From NCBI RefSeq assembly GCF_017908035.1, contig NZ_JAEQMU010000009.1:111499-175498 (forward strand): a DNA stretch of 64,000 bases, in the 5' to 3' direction. The DNA is from Sphingobacterium tabacisoli (GTDB lineage: Bacteria > Bacteroidota > Bacteroidia > Sphingobacteriales > Sphingobacteriaceae). Position 1 is the stretch's first letter, and each line of letters opens with the position of its first letter. Position numbers and translations under genes: made by a program. Under the pieces are notes generated by a model. That model worked only from the letters and a program-made list of their open reading frames with translations. It did no database searches and was not told the DNA's origin. Of this stretch, positions 43,061 to 50,706 are shown piece after piece.

Positions 43061-43080
43061 TGTTAATTATCCCTTTTTTA
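43051..43080. terminator. bidirectional terminator overlapping a stop codon
   Basis: Perfect 11-bp stem (43051-43061 with 43066-43076), GTTA loop, T-run on the plus side and A-rich upstream for the minus side. The 5' arm includes the stop codon of the gene ending at 43060; gcvT converges from the right. Confidence 0.85.
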
Positions 43081-43110
43081 TGAGCGTATATCTGCTAGTC
43101 TACTCGCCAA

Positions 43111-44190
43111 TTACTTTACAAAAGGAGGCTTTTTGATTACAGCTTTTACTTTTTGGTTTCTTATGTTGATGTAAATCTCCGTACCTTCTTTAGCAAAAGC
43201 ATTGTTGACATAACCTAATCCAACTGATTTTTTCAATGTAGGGGATTGCGTGCCTGAAGTAACTCGGCCGATAATATTTCCATCTGCATCTACAATCTCA
43301 TAATCATGGCGGGGAATTCCGCGATCAATCATCTCAAAACCAACAAGCTTTTTTTGAATTCCAGCCTCTTTTTCGGATTTTAAGTTTTCTGAGTTTACAA
43401 AATCTTTTGTGAATTTGGTAACCCATCCCAATCCTGCTTCTAAAGGTGATGTATTGTCGTCGATATCATTTCCGTACAAGCAAAAGCCCATTTCTAAACG
43501 TAAGGTATCACGAGCACCAAGGCCAATCGGTTTAATTCCATAAGGAGCTCCAGCCGTAAAAATTGCATCCCAAACAGTTTTCACATCCTCGTTGGCAACA
43601 TATATTTCAAACCCTCCTGCTCCTGTATACCCCGTTGCAGAGACGATTACATTGTCGACTCCTGCAAATTTTCCTTTTTGGAATGTGTAGTATTCCATGG
43701 ATGCAAGTTCGATATCTGTAAGCGACTGTAGGGCCTCAGCGGCTTTTGGTCCTTGGATAGCAAGTAAGGCCGTTTTGTCAGATATGTCTTTCATATCGAT
43801 ATCAAATGTATTGAACTTGCTTATCCAGTTCCAGTCTTTTTCGATATTTGAAGCATTGACAACTAGAAGATAAGTCTCGTCATCCAATTTATACGTTAGA
43901 AAGTCGTCAACGATTCCTCCATTTTCGTTTGGAAGATAAGCGTACTGCACTTTGCCATCATATAGTTTTGATGCGTCATTGGAAGATACTTTTTGAATCA
44001 AATCGAGAGCTTTTTCACCTTTTAAGATAAACTCTCCCATGTGGCTTACGTCAAAGACGCCCACTCCATTACGTACTGTTTCGTGCTCATCGTTTATGCC
44101 AGTGTATTGTACAGGCATGTTGAAGCCTGCAAAAGGAACCATCTTTGCACCTAGTGATATATGCAAATCTGTCAAAGCTGTGTTTTTCAT
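43111..44190 (-). CDS. gcvT: aminomethyltransferase (glycine cleavage T protein)
   Basis: 359 aa. Takes the aminomethyl group from H protein to tetrahydrofolate, forming methylene-THF. Seen: KMVPFAGFNMPVQYTGI, VFDVSHMGEFILKG, YAYLPNENGGIVDDFLTYKL with the catalytic Asp, YTGAGGFEIYV, LGARDTLRLEMGFCLYGND and the C-terminal GRVTSGTQSPTLKKSVGLGYV. No other glycine-cleavage gene lies nearby. The upstream 165 bp contains two small hairpins but no glycine riboswitch that I can recognise. Confidence 0.96.
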   Translation of the reverse strand: MKNTALTDLHISLGAKMVPFAGFNMPVQYTGINDEHETVRNGVGVFDVSHMGEFILKGEKALDLIQKVSSNDASKLYDGKVQYAYLPNENGGIVDDFLTYKLDDETYLLVVNASNIEKDWNWISKFNTFDIDMKDISDKTALLAIQGPKAAEALQSLTDIELASMEYYTFQKGKFAGVDNVIVSATGYTGAGGFEIYVANEDVKTVWDAIFTAGAPYGIKPIGLGARDTLRLEMGFCLYGNDIDDNTSPLEAGLGWVTKFTKDFVNSENLKSEKEAGIQKKLVGFEMIDRGIPRHDYEIVDADGNIIGRVTSGTQSPTLKKSVGLGYVNNAFAKEGTEIYINIRNQKVKAVIKKPPFVK

Positions 44191-44291
44191 TCTTTAGCTA
44201 TATAAAAATGTTTTATTACAAAAATACTTATAAAGTTGATATTGTGACCTTATATTTTGCAATATTGATAAATTCTGACAGGTATGTCCGA

Positions 44292-44344
44292 CTGCTCAAG
44301 AATTATGAGCAGAGACGCTGTGGTCCAGCTGCGCCGGTAGCTGG
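44292..44344. other. paired hairpins between truC and gcvT
   Basis: Two adjacent perfect inverted repeats: CTGCTCA/TGAGCAG (44292-44298 with 44306-44312) and CCAGCT/AGCTGG (44325-44330 with 44339-44344). They are GC-rich against AT-rich surroundings. They lie downstream of truC and about 100 bp upstream of gcvT; there is no T-run on either strand, so they do not look like a plain terminator. Function unknown. Confidence 0.35.
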
Positions 44345-44355
44345 AGGTATGAAGA

Positions 44356-45051
44356 TTAAACGATATTGCACATGTTAATATGTAGCAAGTCTAATGCTTT
44401 TTTAAAGTTGAGATGAATATCCGCCTTTATATCGACTTTATCTCCAGTATGCGGGTGATGAAAAGAGAGGCTACTTGCATGTAGGAGCATTGTATCTATT
44501 TCGAATTTCTCTTTCCATAACTTATTCTGTTTATTACAGCCATGAGGTCTGTCTCCTATAATCGGATGGAATATGTGTGCAAAGTGTCTACGCAATTGAT
44601 GCATGCGTCCAGTTTCGGGATTGGCCTCTACTAGAGAGTACCTCGAGGTATCGAACTTGCCAAGAGGAATTGAAATCTCCGCTTGTGCTAAACGACGAAA
44701 ATGTGTTATAGCATTTTGTGAAGTACCGTTTTCTTTTAATAAGGGATAATCAATACAGCCCTGATCGGGGCAGAAACCTCTTAAGACAGCTAAATACCGC
44801 TTATCCATTTTGTTTTCAGCAAATAGCGGTTGAGTGAGACGGTCTGTCTCTTTGTCCAGTGTAAAGAGTAGCACCCCTCCTGTCTTACGGTCCAATCGGT
44901 GGGCGGGATAAACAGGTCTGCCAATTTGATCACGTAACATCTGTAATGCAAACTCGGAGGCATCATTTGCTATGGAAGACCGATGGACAAGTAAACCGTG
45001 TGGTTTGTTGATCGCGATTAAGAACTCGTCTTGATATAAGATTTCTAGCAT
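44356..45051 (-). CDS. truC: RluA-family tRNA/rRNA pseudouridine synthase (TruC-like)
   Basis: 231 aa. Isomerises a uridine to pseudouridine. LYQDEFLIAINKPHGLLVHRS and the catalytic VYPAHRLDRKTGGVLLF with its Asp are clear, followed by KRYLAVLRGF, NPETGRMHQLRRHFAHI and GDRPHGCNKQNKLW. The short length without an S4 domain and the early KPHGLLVHRS motif fit TruC (tRNA U65 in E. coli); the exact target is inferred. Overlaps the stop of the upstream gene by one base (TAATG). Confidence 0.85.
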   Translation of the reverse strand: MLEILYQDEFLIAINKPHGLLVHRSSIANDASEFALQMLRDQIGRPVYPAHRLDRKTGGVLLFTLDKETDRLTQPLFAENKMDKRYLAVLRGFCPDQGCIDYPLLKENGTSQNAITHFRRLAQAEISIPLGKFDTSRYSLVEANPETGRMHQLRRHFAHIFHPIIGDRPHGCNKQNKLWKEKFEIDTMLLHASSLSFHHPHTGDKVDIKADIHLNFKKALDLLHINMCNIV

Positions 45052-45419
45052 TACAGATCTTTTAATATTGTAATGATTTCATCTGCTTTTTCATCAATTT
45101 TAGGACTAATCCAAATGGATTTAAATGCCCCCACTCCTATCGGAGTTTCTGTATCCTGCCATCTTAACTTTATAATGGAGAAGAGGTAGTAGTTTTTGAT
45201 GATAATACTTCGATCAATAAAATCCTGAACGATTTTATCGCCAAATAACGTCATACCTAAAAGCACAGCATCTTTGTCCTTATAATGTAGTTGTTTTTCA
45301 AGTAGATCTTTTGCTTTGATCGTGAGTGCTTTTTCAAACTGTTCACGGGGAGGATTGGTCAGAATACTTGCGAAAATTAAAGCAAGCATTAGTAGTGCGA
45401 ATATTCTAGTTTTGGACAT
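45051..45419 (-). CDS. small secreted or membrane-anchored protein (DUF4359-like?)
   Basis: 122 aa; N-terminal hydrophobic segment (KTRIFALLMLALIFASILTNP), then DFIDRSIIIKNYYLFSIIKLRW and TPIGVGAFKSIWISPKIDE. The TNPPREQFEKAL start and the layout suggest DUF4359, but I cannot confirm this. It ends overlapping the truC start by one base, so both belong to one transcript. Confidence 0.55.
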   Translation of the reverse strand: MSKTRIFALLMLALIFASILTNPPREQFEKALTIKAKDLLEKQLHYKDKDAVLLGMTLFGDKIVQDFIDRSIIIKNYYLFSIIKLRWQDTETPIGVGAFKSIWISPKIDEKADEIITILKDL

Positions 45420-45493
45420 GGAGCAAAATTAAAATTAATTTAAACAAAGTCACAGGGATTGTACTTATAACTTGGGAAGTATCAAGAATACTC

Positions 45494-45988
45494 TTAGAAT
45501 ATGGTACCTAGGAGGCGAATAAACCACCCAGATAGTAACCACATGAAATAGAATAACGCGATACATACAACAAGTAATATAATCAATATGCTGATCAATA
45601 GTTTTTTTGCGCTACCCTGGTGTTTTTCTTCAAAGTAGTGCTCGCGTAGAAGGATTATATTCTTCTGGTTTGCTTTATGAAAAAAGTCAAATACTTGCCC
45701 AAAGAAAGGAATTGCACCAAAGAAAGCATCGTAAATCACGTTGAGTAGCATCTTTACAGCCACTTTGGAACCAGCACCATTGCGAAGCATTATTAGAACT
45801 AATAAAATAGAGGTGCCAAAGGAGATGATTTGGCCAGCATAAGGTATTAAATTTAATAAGGGATCCAGGCCAAACCTGAATCCCCCGATATTAAATTTAT
45901 TGTCTAAGAGATAGGAAACGCGCTCGACCCAAATGAAGTCTTTTTTACGCTTGCCTGTCCTGTCGTCTTGTTTAGTGAGCATGGTCAC
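45494..45988 (-). CDS. DUF4112 membrane protein
   Basis: 164 aa. WVERVSYLLDNKFNIGGFRFGLDPLLNLIPYAGQII ... MLLNVIYDAFFGAIPFFGQVFDFFHKANQKN is the DUF4112 pattern (two hydrophobic hairpins with GLDP/IPG-type turns) plus a C-terminal membrane segment (LLISILIILLVVCIALFYFMWLLSGW). Function of the family is unknown. It starts 1 bp after the stop of the SIMPL gene and probably shares its mRNA. Confidence 0.85.
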   Translation of the reverse strand: MTMLTKQDDRTGKRKKDFIWVERVSYLLDNKFNIGGFRFGLDPLLNLIPYAGQIISFGTSILLVLIMLRNGAGSKVAVKMLLNVIYDAFFGAIPFFGQVFDFFHKANQKNIILLREHYFEEKHQGSAKKLLISILIILLVVCIALFYFMWLLSGWFIRLLGTIF

Positions 45989-45989
45989 T

Positions 45990-46709
45990 TTATTTTATTT
46001 CAAATACACCGTCAATGTAACAGGTCAATTTTATAGGACGGATATCAATGTTCAGGTCATTTGATTCCGCGCCTCCAGACGTGTCCATGCGGGACGCTTT
46101 TGCGTACATCATTTGAGGTACAGGAGCGAAGTCATTAAAGTTGATGCTGCTATTGTCATTAATAATCAATACTCGGCCTACAGACTGACCATCGGCAGCC
46201 GCTAGAATTTCTGCATTTTGTCGAGCATCTTTTACCGCAATTGTTTTTAATTCCTTTTCAATCTCTCTTTTTTGAGAATGGTCATAACCATTTATAGATG
46301 TGCTTTGTAAGCCCTGTGGGTCAACTTTGTCCAACATGGTACTGAGGCCATTTAAGTTGGTTACTTTAATGCGGTATTGACGGGATTGCAACAACTCGTT
46401 GTTCTTTTTCTTGTTTTCGTAGTTGTAACTGTAAATGTTTTGAATTGTAATGTCTTCCTTCTTTACTCCCGCCGCGATAGCTCCATCAAATAGTTGTTTT
46501 TCTATAAGTTCGATAGCTACTTTTTTCTTGGTGTTGCCATCCATATAGAATTCTTTCAGGCTGACGGAGAGATAAATGATGTCCGGAGTAACCTCTTTTT
46601 CTGCATATCCTTTGGTTGCTACTTTGCGACTGCTTTCGATGTTCATTGTTTGCGCGTTTACCATAGCTAGAGAGCTAATTAAAAAGAAAAGTGTTATTAT
46701 TTGTTTCAT
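45990..46709 (-). CDS. periplasmic SIMPL-domain (DUF541) protein
   Basis: 239 aa; signal peptide KQIITLFFLISSLAMVNAQ, then the SIMPL domain: KVATKGYAEKEVTPDIIYLSVSLKEF, IQNIYSYNYE, QYRIKVTNLNGLSTMLDKV, KTIAVKDARQNAEILAAADGQSVGRVLIIND and a C-terminal strand. SIMPL proteins are periplasmic; some are linked to oxidative stress or signalling, but no activity is agreed. First gene of a two-gene unit with the DUF4112 gene. Confidence 0.88.
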   Translation of the reverse strand: MKQIITLFFLISSLAMVNAQTMNIESSRKVATKGYAEKEVTPDIIYLSVSLKEFYMDGNTKKKVAIELIEKQLFDGAIAAGVKKEDITIQNIYSYNYENKKKNNELLQSRQYRIKVTNLNGLSTMLDKVDPQGLQSTSINGYDHSQKREIEKELKTIAVKDARQNAEILAAADGQSVGRVLIINDNSSINFNDFAPVPQMMYAKASRMDTSGGAESNDLNIDIRPIKLTCYIDGVFEIK

Positions 46710-46841
46710 ATTATTGTTTTCTAAAATGTTTTATAATTCGATAGACAAAGAAAATGTGATAATGTTTAATATAGTTTTAAAATAAATGATAAGTTTTTGT
46801 TTTTTATCCATTATCTTTAGGAAAATTAACAATTTAATATA

Positions 46842-47033
46842 ATGCAAGAAGGTAAAGTAAAATTCTTTAATGAGACCAAAGGTTTCGGTTTCATTATCCC
46901 TGCATCAGGCGAGAGCGAAATTTTTGTTCACGTTTCGGGATTAGTTGACAAAGTTCGTGAAGGTGATGACGTCACTTACGAAGTAGAGCAAGGTCGTAAA
47001 GGTCTTAATGCAGTAAATGTAAAAGTTATCTAG
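46842..47033 (+). CDS. cold-shock domain protein (CspA family)
   Basis: 63 aa single cold-shock domain: EGKVKFFNETKGFGFIIP (RNP1 KGFGFI) and EIFVHVSGL (RNP2), ending QGRKGLNAVNVKVI. Binds single-stranded nucleic acid, probably as an RNA chaperone. Monocistronic, with a strong terminator 28 bp downstream. The 130-bp upstream region is AT-rich with a TATCTTTA (46812-46819) that may be its -7 box. Confidence 0.95.
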   Translation: MQEGKVKFFNETKGFGFIIPASGESEIFVHVSGLVDKVREGDDVTYEVEQGRKGLNAVNVKVI

Positions 47034-47058
47034 TAGATTCTAATATATATTTATTGTG

Positions 47059-47095
47059 AAAAAGCCCGGAATCCAAAAGATTCCGGGCTTTTTTA
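47059..47095. terminator. strong bidirectional terminator after the cold-shock gene
   Basis: 13-bp perfect GC-rich stem (47061-47073 with 47079-47091) with a CAAAA loop, extended by A/T pairs and followed by T-runs in both directions; also serves the converging DUF805 gene. Confidence 0.93.
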
Positions 47096-47112
47096 TGTTC
47101 ACCAGATAGGGC

Positions 47113-47583
47113 TTATTGATTGTCGTTTTTAAACGGGTTGTTTTGCCCAGAGAAAGGGTTGTTTATTTCACGTTGTCCAGCGAAAGGATCCTCATTCTCC
47201 CCTCCTTTGGGATCTTCTCCATATTGGTTTTGCCCACGGTCTCCCTCTTGAATAAGAAGGTATAAAACATAAAACGCACCTATACATGTTAATACCCAAA
47301 GATAATTCCAGCCAGATTTGCCGGAGTCATGTAAACGTCTTACTGTTACTGCAAGGCCCGGGATGAAAACGGCTAAAGAGTAGATTCCTCCAATGACACC
47401 GGTTCCACCACCATAGGCTGCCATTTCATTTCCTCCCATTTTTAATCCGAAGACACTGTCAATGAGGCTTAAGACAAGGCTGATACCAACGTTTATCAAA
47501 AAAAACATCCAATACTCTTTTCGTCGAGCACGACCGTTGAAGTTTGCGTAATTGTCTCTTACGACTTTTAAATACCATTCCAT
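47113..47583 (-). CDS. DUF805 membrane protein
   Basis: 156 aa. N-terminal YLKVVRDNYANFNGRARRKEYWMFFLINVGISLVL is the DUF805 signature, with GIYSLAVFIPGLAVTVRRLHDSGKSGWNYLW in the middle; about four membrane segments. The soluble tail is polar and Asn/Pro/Phe-rich (NPFSGQNNPFKNDNQ). Function unknown; widespread family. Confidence 0.9.
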   Translation of the reverse strand: MEWYLKVVRDNYANFNGRARRKEYWMFFLINVGISLVLSLIDSVFGLKMGGNEMAAYGGGTGVIGGIYSLAVFIPGLAVTVRRLHDSGKSGWNYLWVLTCIGAFYVLYLLIQEGDRGQNQYGEDPKGGENEDPFAGQREINNPFSGQNNPFKNDNQ

Positions 47584-47676
47584 AGTTGTAGTTGTTAAAG
47601 TTATATTATTGTAGTGTAGTTATGTAACAAAGTAATTGATAAATCAAAAATAGATTATTTTTTTTTAACTGGAAAT

Positions 47677-48399
47677 TTAATGGAAAATTTCTTCTAGGAC
47701 CTCCAGTGAGTTAACTGTTCCGAAATTTTCTGTATGCAGCCGGTAAAAGTTTATGATCTGTTGTAGGATATATATGCGGTCATTGTGCTTTATAGCTATA
47801 TCAGCACTGTTTTCATAGCTAGAACTAAGAATGTTATGAAATAGACTAGTGTGTGGTTCTTGTAATGCATAGCTGTGAGCCGGAAGGCTGTCTGTAAATC
47901 GCCCTTCCATCAGGTCAAAAAATGGTTTTGACTGTGAGGTTGTACTGGGTAGATATCCCAAAAACCGACTTAGTTTCATTAAAAAGCATAAATGAAAATT
48001 GTGTATGGAAAGATTAGTTTGGTCTAACCAAAGTATGGATTGAAAGACGAAATGAAAAAGCTGAGGATCTGGATGCTGATGTTTTAAAACTTTATATAGA
48101 ACTTCATTTAAAAAAAGTGCTACCGCACTTTTCTTGATATCTAAAGGTATTTGTGCAAGTGCCGGGGCCGGTTGTGCCTCTTTAATTCGTTGTAAGTTGC
48201 TCCCCTCCTTTACATATACCACCATATCCAAAAGATGAAGGGGCTGTAGCATATTTATATGTATTTTGGCTTTGGGTTTTCTCGCACCATTAATTAAGTA
48301 TGATTGTAAGCCAAGGTTTTCTGTGAAAATTTGAGCAACAATACTACTCTCTGAATAATTTGTAGTCTTTAGGGCTATTCCTTTTGTCTTTTGTAGCAT
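47677..48399 (-). CDS. recO: DNA repair protein RecO
   Basis: 240 aa. OB-fold N-terminus (KGIALKTTNYSESSIVAQIFTENLGLQSYLINGARKPKAKIHI) and helical C-terminal part (FLNEVLYKVLKHQHPDPQLFHFVF, LMKLSRFLGYLP). Acts with RecF/RecR to load RecA at gaps. The zinc cysteines found in some RecO proteins are missing, as is common in Bacteroidota. Faces away from rpmB, across a 342-bp gap. Confidence 0.9.
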   Translation of the reverse strand: MLQKTKGIALKTTNYSESSIVAQIFTENLGLQSYLINGARKPKAKIHINMLQPLHLLDMVVYVKEGSNLQRIKEAQPAPALAQIPLDIKKSAVALFLNEVLYKVLKHQHPDPQLFHFVFQSILWLDQTNLSIHNFHLCFLMKLSRFLGYLPSTTSQSKPFFDLMEGRFTDSLPAHSYALQEPHTSLFHNILSSSYENSADIAIKHNDRIYILQQIINFYRLHTENFGTVNSLEVLEEIFH

Positions 48400-48585
48400 A
48401 TTCTATTCGGTCGACAAACTTATACAAATTTGGGATTAAATTCTGATATTAGGTAGAAAGCCACTGGAGGGCTGTTGTTTTGCGATGACTCAGGGCATAA
48501 ATCTCTCCTTTCTTGGAGTACCGATAATGTTAATTGTTGAAAACTATTTTCAGAGACAAAGAAGGAGAAAATATTTCAAAAGACA

Positions 48586-48593
48586 TACCTTTG
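48586..48593 (+). promoter_or_regulatory. candidate rpmB operon -7 element
   Basis: TACCTTTG, a perfect TAnnTTTG, followed by CAAGGAC, 148 bp before rpmB. The long leader this implies contains a hairpin at 48675-48702. No clear TTG sits at the ideal -33 distance. Confidence 0.5.
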
Positions 48594-48674
48594 CAAGGAC
48601 TCCGTGAATAGTAGAATGTTTTAGAAAAATATTTCTACCCCTAATTGTTGTAAATCCCAAAATAAATATAGATA

Positions 48675-48702
48675 TTTGCAAACTCTTTGCAGAGAGTGCA
48701 AA
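48675..48702 (+). promoter_or_regulatory. leader hairpin upstream of rpmB
   Basis: TTTGCA (48675-48680) pairs with TGCAAA (48697-48702) and inner CTCT (48683-48686) with AGAG (48691-48694), around a TTGC loop. It lies 40 bp before the rpmB start inside the presumed leader; a ribosomal-protein autoregulatory structure is possible but unproven. I see no ORF in the 48400-48741 gap. Confidence 0.4.
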
Positions 48703-48741
48703 GGTGATTTATGTAAATAGACAACATTAAAAATAAATATC

Positions 48742-48975
48742 ATGTCAAGAATTTGTGACTTAACAGGCAAAACGGCATTAAAAGGAAATAACGTATCTCA
48801 CTCGAACGTTAAGACCAAGCGTAAGTTTTACCCTAATCTACAAACTAAGCGTTTTTACATTCCTGAAGAAGATCGTTGGATTACTTTGAAAGTATCTACG
48901 TCTGCGATTAAAACAATTAACAAAAACGGAATTACTTCGGTTATCAGTAAATTTATCAAAAAAGGATACGTTTAG
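48742..48975 (+). CDS. rpmB: 50S ribosomal protein L28
   Basis: 77 aa. SRICDLTGKTALKGNNVSHSNVKTKRKFYPNLQ and RWITLKVSTSAIKTINKNGI are the bL28 signature. Heads the L28-L33-DUF4295 operon. Only one N-terminal cysteine (Cys5), so no zinc site. Confidence 0.97.
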   Translation: MSRICDLTGKTALKGNNVSHSNVKTKRKFYPNLQTKRFYIPEEDRWITLKVSTSAIKTINKNGITSVISKFIKKGYV

Positions 48976-49014
48976 TAGATAATTGCCTGTTAATTAAAGA
49001 TATTCATGAAATCG

Positions 49015-49032
49015 ATCCGTCAGCTGACGGAT
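49015..49032 (+). other. perfect 18-bp palindrome between rpmB and rpmG
   Basis: ATCCGTCAGCTGACGGAT reads identically on both strands. In RNA it gives a 7-bp stem with an AGCT loop. No T-run follows, so it is not a standard terminator; it may be an mRNA processing or stability element, or a protein-binding site. Confidence 0.6.
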
Positions 49033-49049
49033 TAAAATAAAGTAAAACA

Positions 49050-49232
49050 ATGGCTAAAAAAGGAAATAGAGTACAGGTTATTTTAGAATGTACTGAGCAT
49101 AAAGAAAGTGGTCTTCCAGGTATGTCACGTTACATCACTACGAAGAACAAAAAGAACACAACAGAGCGTTTGGAATTGAAGAAATTCAATCCTGTATTGA
49201 GAAAAGTGACTGTTCATAAAGAAATTAAATAA
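49050..49232 (+). CDS. rpmG: 50S ribosomal protein L33
   Basis: 60 aa; AKKGNRVQVILECTEHKESGLPGMSRYITTKNKKNTTERLELKKFNPVLRKVTVHKE is bL33. It keeps one Cys (ECTEH) but lacks the later CxxC, so it is the zinc-free (C-minus) form. Between rpmB and the DUF4295 gene. Confidence 0.96.
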   Translation: MAKKGNRVQVILECTEHKESGLPGMSRYITTKNKKNTTERLELKKFNPVLRKVTVHKEIK

Positions 49233-49239
49233 ATCATAT

Positions 49240-49264
49240 TTGGTTAGGTATCGGCCTAATCCAA
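49240..49264 (+). other. intercistronic hairpin between rpmG and the DUF4295 gene
   Basis: TTGGTTAGG (49240-49248) pairs with CCTAATCCAA (49255-49264) with one bulged A and a TATCGG loop. It ends 16 bp before the next ATG and no T-run follows. Confidence 0.5.
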
Positions 49265-49280
49265 GTTAAAAAATATAATT

Positions 49281-49442
49281 ATGGCAAAGAAATCGGTAGC
49301 ATCGTTACAAAAAGGTGGTGGTAAAGAGTATACAAAAGTAATCATCACAACGAAGTCTCCTAAAACAGGAGCTTATACTTTCAAAGAAAGCATGGTGCAC
49401 AATGACAACGTTAAAGACGTTCTTGCTGCAGCAAATAAATAA
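49281..49442 (+). CDS. DUF4295 small basic protein (probable Bacteroidota-specific ribosomal protein)
   Basis: 53 aa: starts MAKKSVASLQKGGGKEYTKV and ends VKDVLAAANK. Basic and compact, it is the DUF4295 family that follows L28 and L33 in Bacteroidota genomes. The operon position argues for a ribosomal protein; from memory, a Bacteroidota ribosome structure described an extra large-subunit protein (bL38) that may be this one, which I cannot verify here. Too short for most ORF callers. The terminator at 49504 follows. Confidence 0.85.
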   Translation: MAKKSVASLQKGGGKEYTKVIITTKSPKTGAYTFKESMVHNDNVKDVLAAANK

Positions 49443-49503
49443 GCAGAAAAATATTCCTTTTTTAAAGTTTTTCTTTAAAAAGTTGAAGAGCCGTTTTGGT
49501 GCA

Positions 49504-49523
49504 TAAGCCGAAAGGGCTTTTTT
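49504..49523 (+). terminator. terminator after the ribosomal protein operon
   Basis: Short stem AAGCC/GGCTT (49504-49508 with 49514-49518), loop GAAAG, followed by TTTTT. A TATATTTG box follows at 49526 and likely starts ftsY transcription. Confidence 0.6.
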
Positions 49524-49525
49524 AG

Positions 49526-49533
49526 TATATTTG
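49526..49533 (+). promoter_or_regulatory. candidate ftsY -7 element
   Basis: TATATTTG, a perfect TAnnTTTG, just past the terminator and 89 bp before ftsY. TTTG at 49495-49498 is 27 bp upstream, longer than the ideal spacer. Confidence 0.45.
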
Positions 49534-49621
49534 CTTCCTAAACATGAGAAGAGCGTAAAGATGGAAGACCATTGGTCTATAGATATGCTTTTGATCTTCT
49601 TACTTTTTTTAAATTTGAAAT

Positions 49622-50584
49622 ATGGGTTTATTCGATTTTTTTAAGAAGAAGCAAGAATCTCCTGAAGCACAAGAGGCTCTGGATAAAGGATTAGAAAAGA
49701 CCAAAGAGGGTTTTCTATCAAAGATTACTAAAGCTGTAGTCGGTAAGACAACAATAGATGACGATGTTCTGGATAACCTCGAAGAGGTGCTGGTAACCTC
49801 CGATGTAGGAGTTACAACCACGTTGAAGATTGTAGAGCGTATTCAGCAACGTGTGGCAAAGGATAAATATGTCGGAACTGATGAACTAAACAGGCTACTA
49901 AAGGAAGAGATCCAAGCTCTGCTCGCCGAAAATAATAGCGATGACTTCCAAAGTTTTGAATACGGTAACCATAAACCTTATGTTATTATGGTAGTAGGTG
50001 TAAATGGAGTGGGGAAGACAACGACTATAGGGAAACTAGCGCATCAATTGAAATCTGCAGGAAACAAAGTTGTTTTAGGAGCCGCGGATACTTTTAGAGC
50101 CGCAGCTGTGGATCAGATTAAGCTGTGGGGAGAACGTGTTGGAGTTAGAGTGGTTGCACAGGCTATGGGTTCGGATCCAGCCTCGGTAGCTTTCGATACG
50201 ATTAAGTCTGCTGTATCCAATGGTGATGATGTTGCGATTATTGATACCGCTGGTCGATTGCATAACAAGGTCGGATTGATGAATGAGCTTGGGAAAATTA
50301 AAAATGTAATGCAAAAAGTGATCCCGGGAGCTCCTCATGAGATTCTACTGGTATTAGATGCTTCAACGGGACAAAATGCGATAGAACAGTGCTCGCAGTT
50401 TACACAAGCAACAGATGTCAACGCCTTAGCTTTGACAAAATTGGACGGAACAGCAAAAGGTGGTGTTGTAATTGGGATATCCGATCAATTTAAAATCCCA
50501 GTGAAATACATCGGTGTTGGAGAAAAGATAGGTGACTTACAGCTTTTCAATAAGAAAGATTTCGTCGATTCCTTATTCAAATAG
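49622..50584 (+). CDS. ftsY: signal recognition particle receptor FtsY
   Basis: 320 aa, the short form without the long acidic A domain. N-domain helices first (GLFDFFKKKQESPEAQEAL amphipathic start), then the SRP GTPase: P-loop GVNGVGKTTTIGKLAHQL (about 125), AADTFRAAAVDQI, DTAGRLHNKVGLMNEL, TKLDGTAKGGVV and GVGEKIGDLQLF. Docks SRP-ribosome complexes at the membrane. Confidence 0.97.
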   Translation: MGLFDFFKKKQESPEAQEALDKGLEKTKEGFLSKITKAVVGKTTIDDDVLDNLEEVLVTSDVGVTTTLKIVERIQQRVAKDKYVGTDELNRLLKEEIQALLAENNSDDFQSFEYGNHKPYVIMVVGVNGVGKTTTIGKLAHQLKSAGNKVVLGAADTFRAAAVDQIKLWGERVGVRVVAQAMGSDPASVAFDTIKSAVSNGDDVAIIDTAGRLHNKVGLMNELGKIKNVMQKVIPGAPHEILLVLDASTGQNAIEQCSQFTQATDVNALALTKLDGTAKGGVVIGISDQFKIPVKYIGVGEKIGDLQLFNKKDFVDSLFK

Positions 50585-50706
50585 GATAACTGGTATCGTT
50601 ATAAACGCGGTAATGTAATAATCTTGATTTGGGGTTGCGGAACCGTTGTTAAAGAGAGGGAAAGGGTATTCTTTGGTACTCATTTCGTACTACTCAAAAT
50701 TATAAA

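Noticed and set aside
44145..44378. Forward 77-codon ORF between gcvT and truC
   Set aside because: Low-complexity translation across a hairpin region and overlap with gcvT and truC ends; no support.
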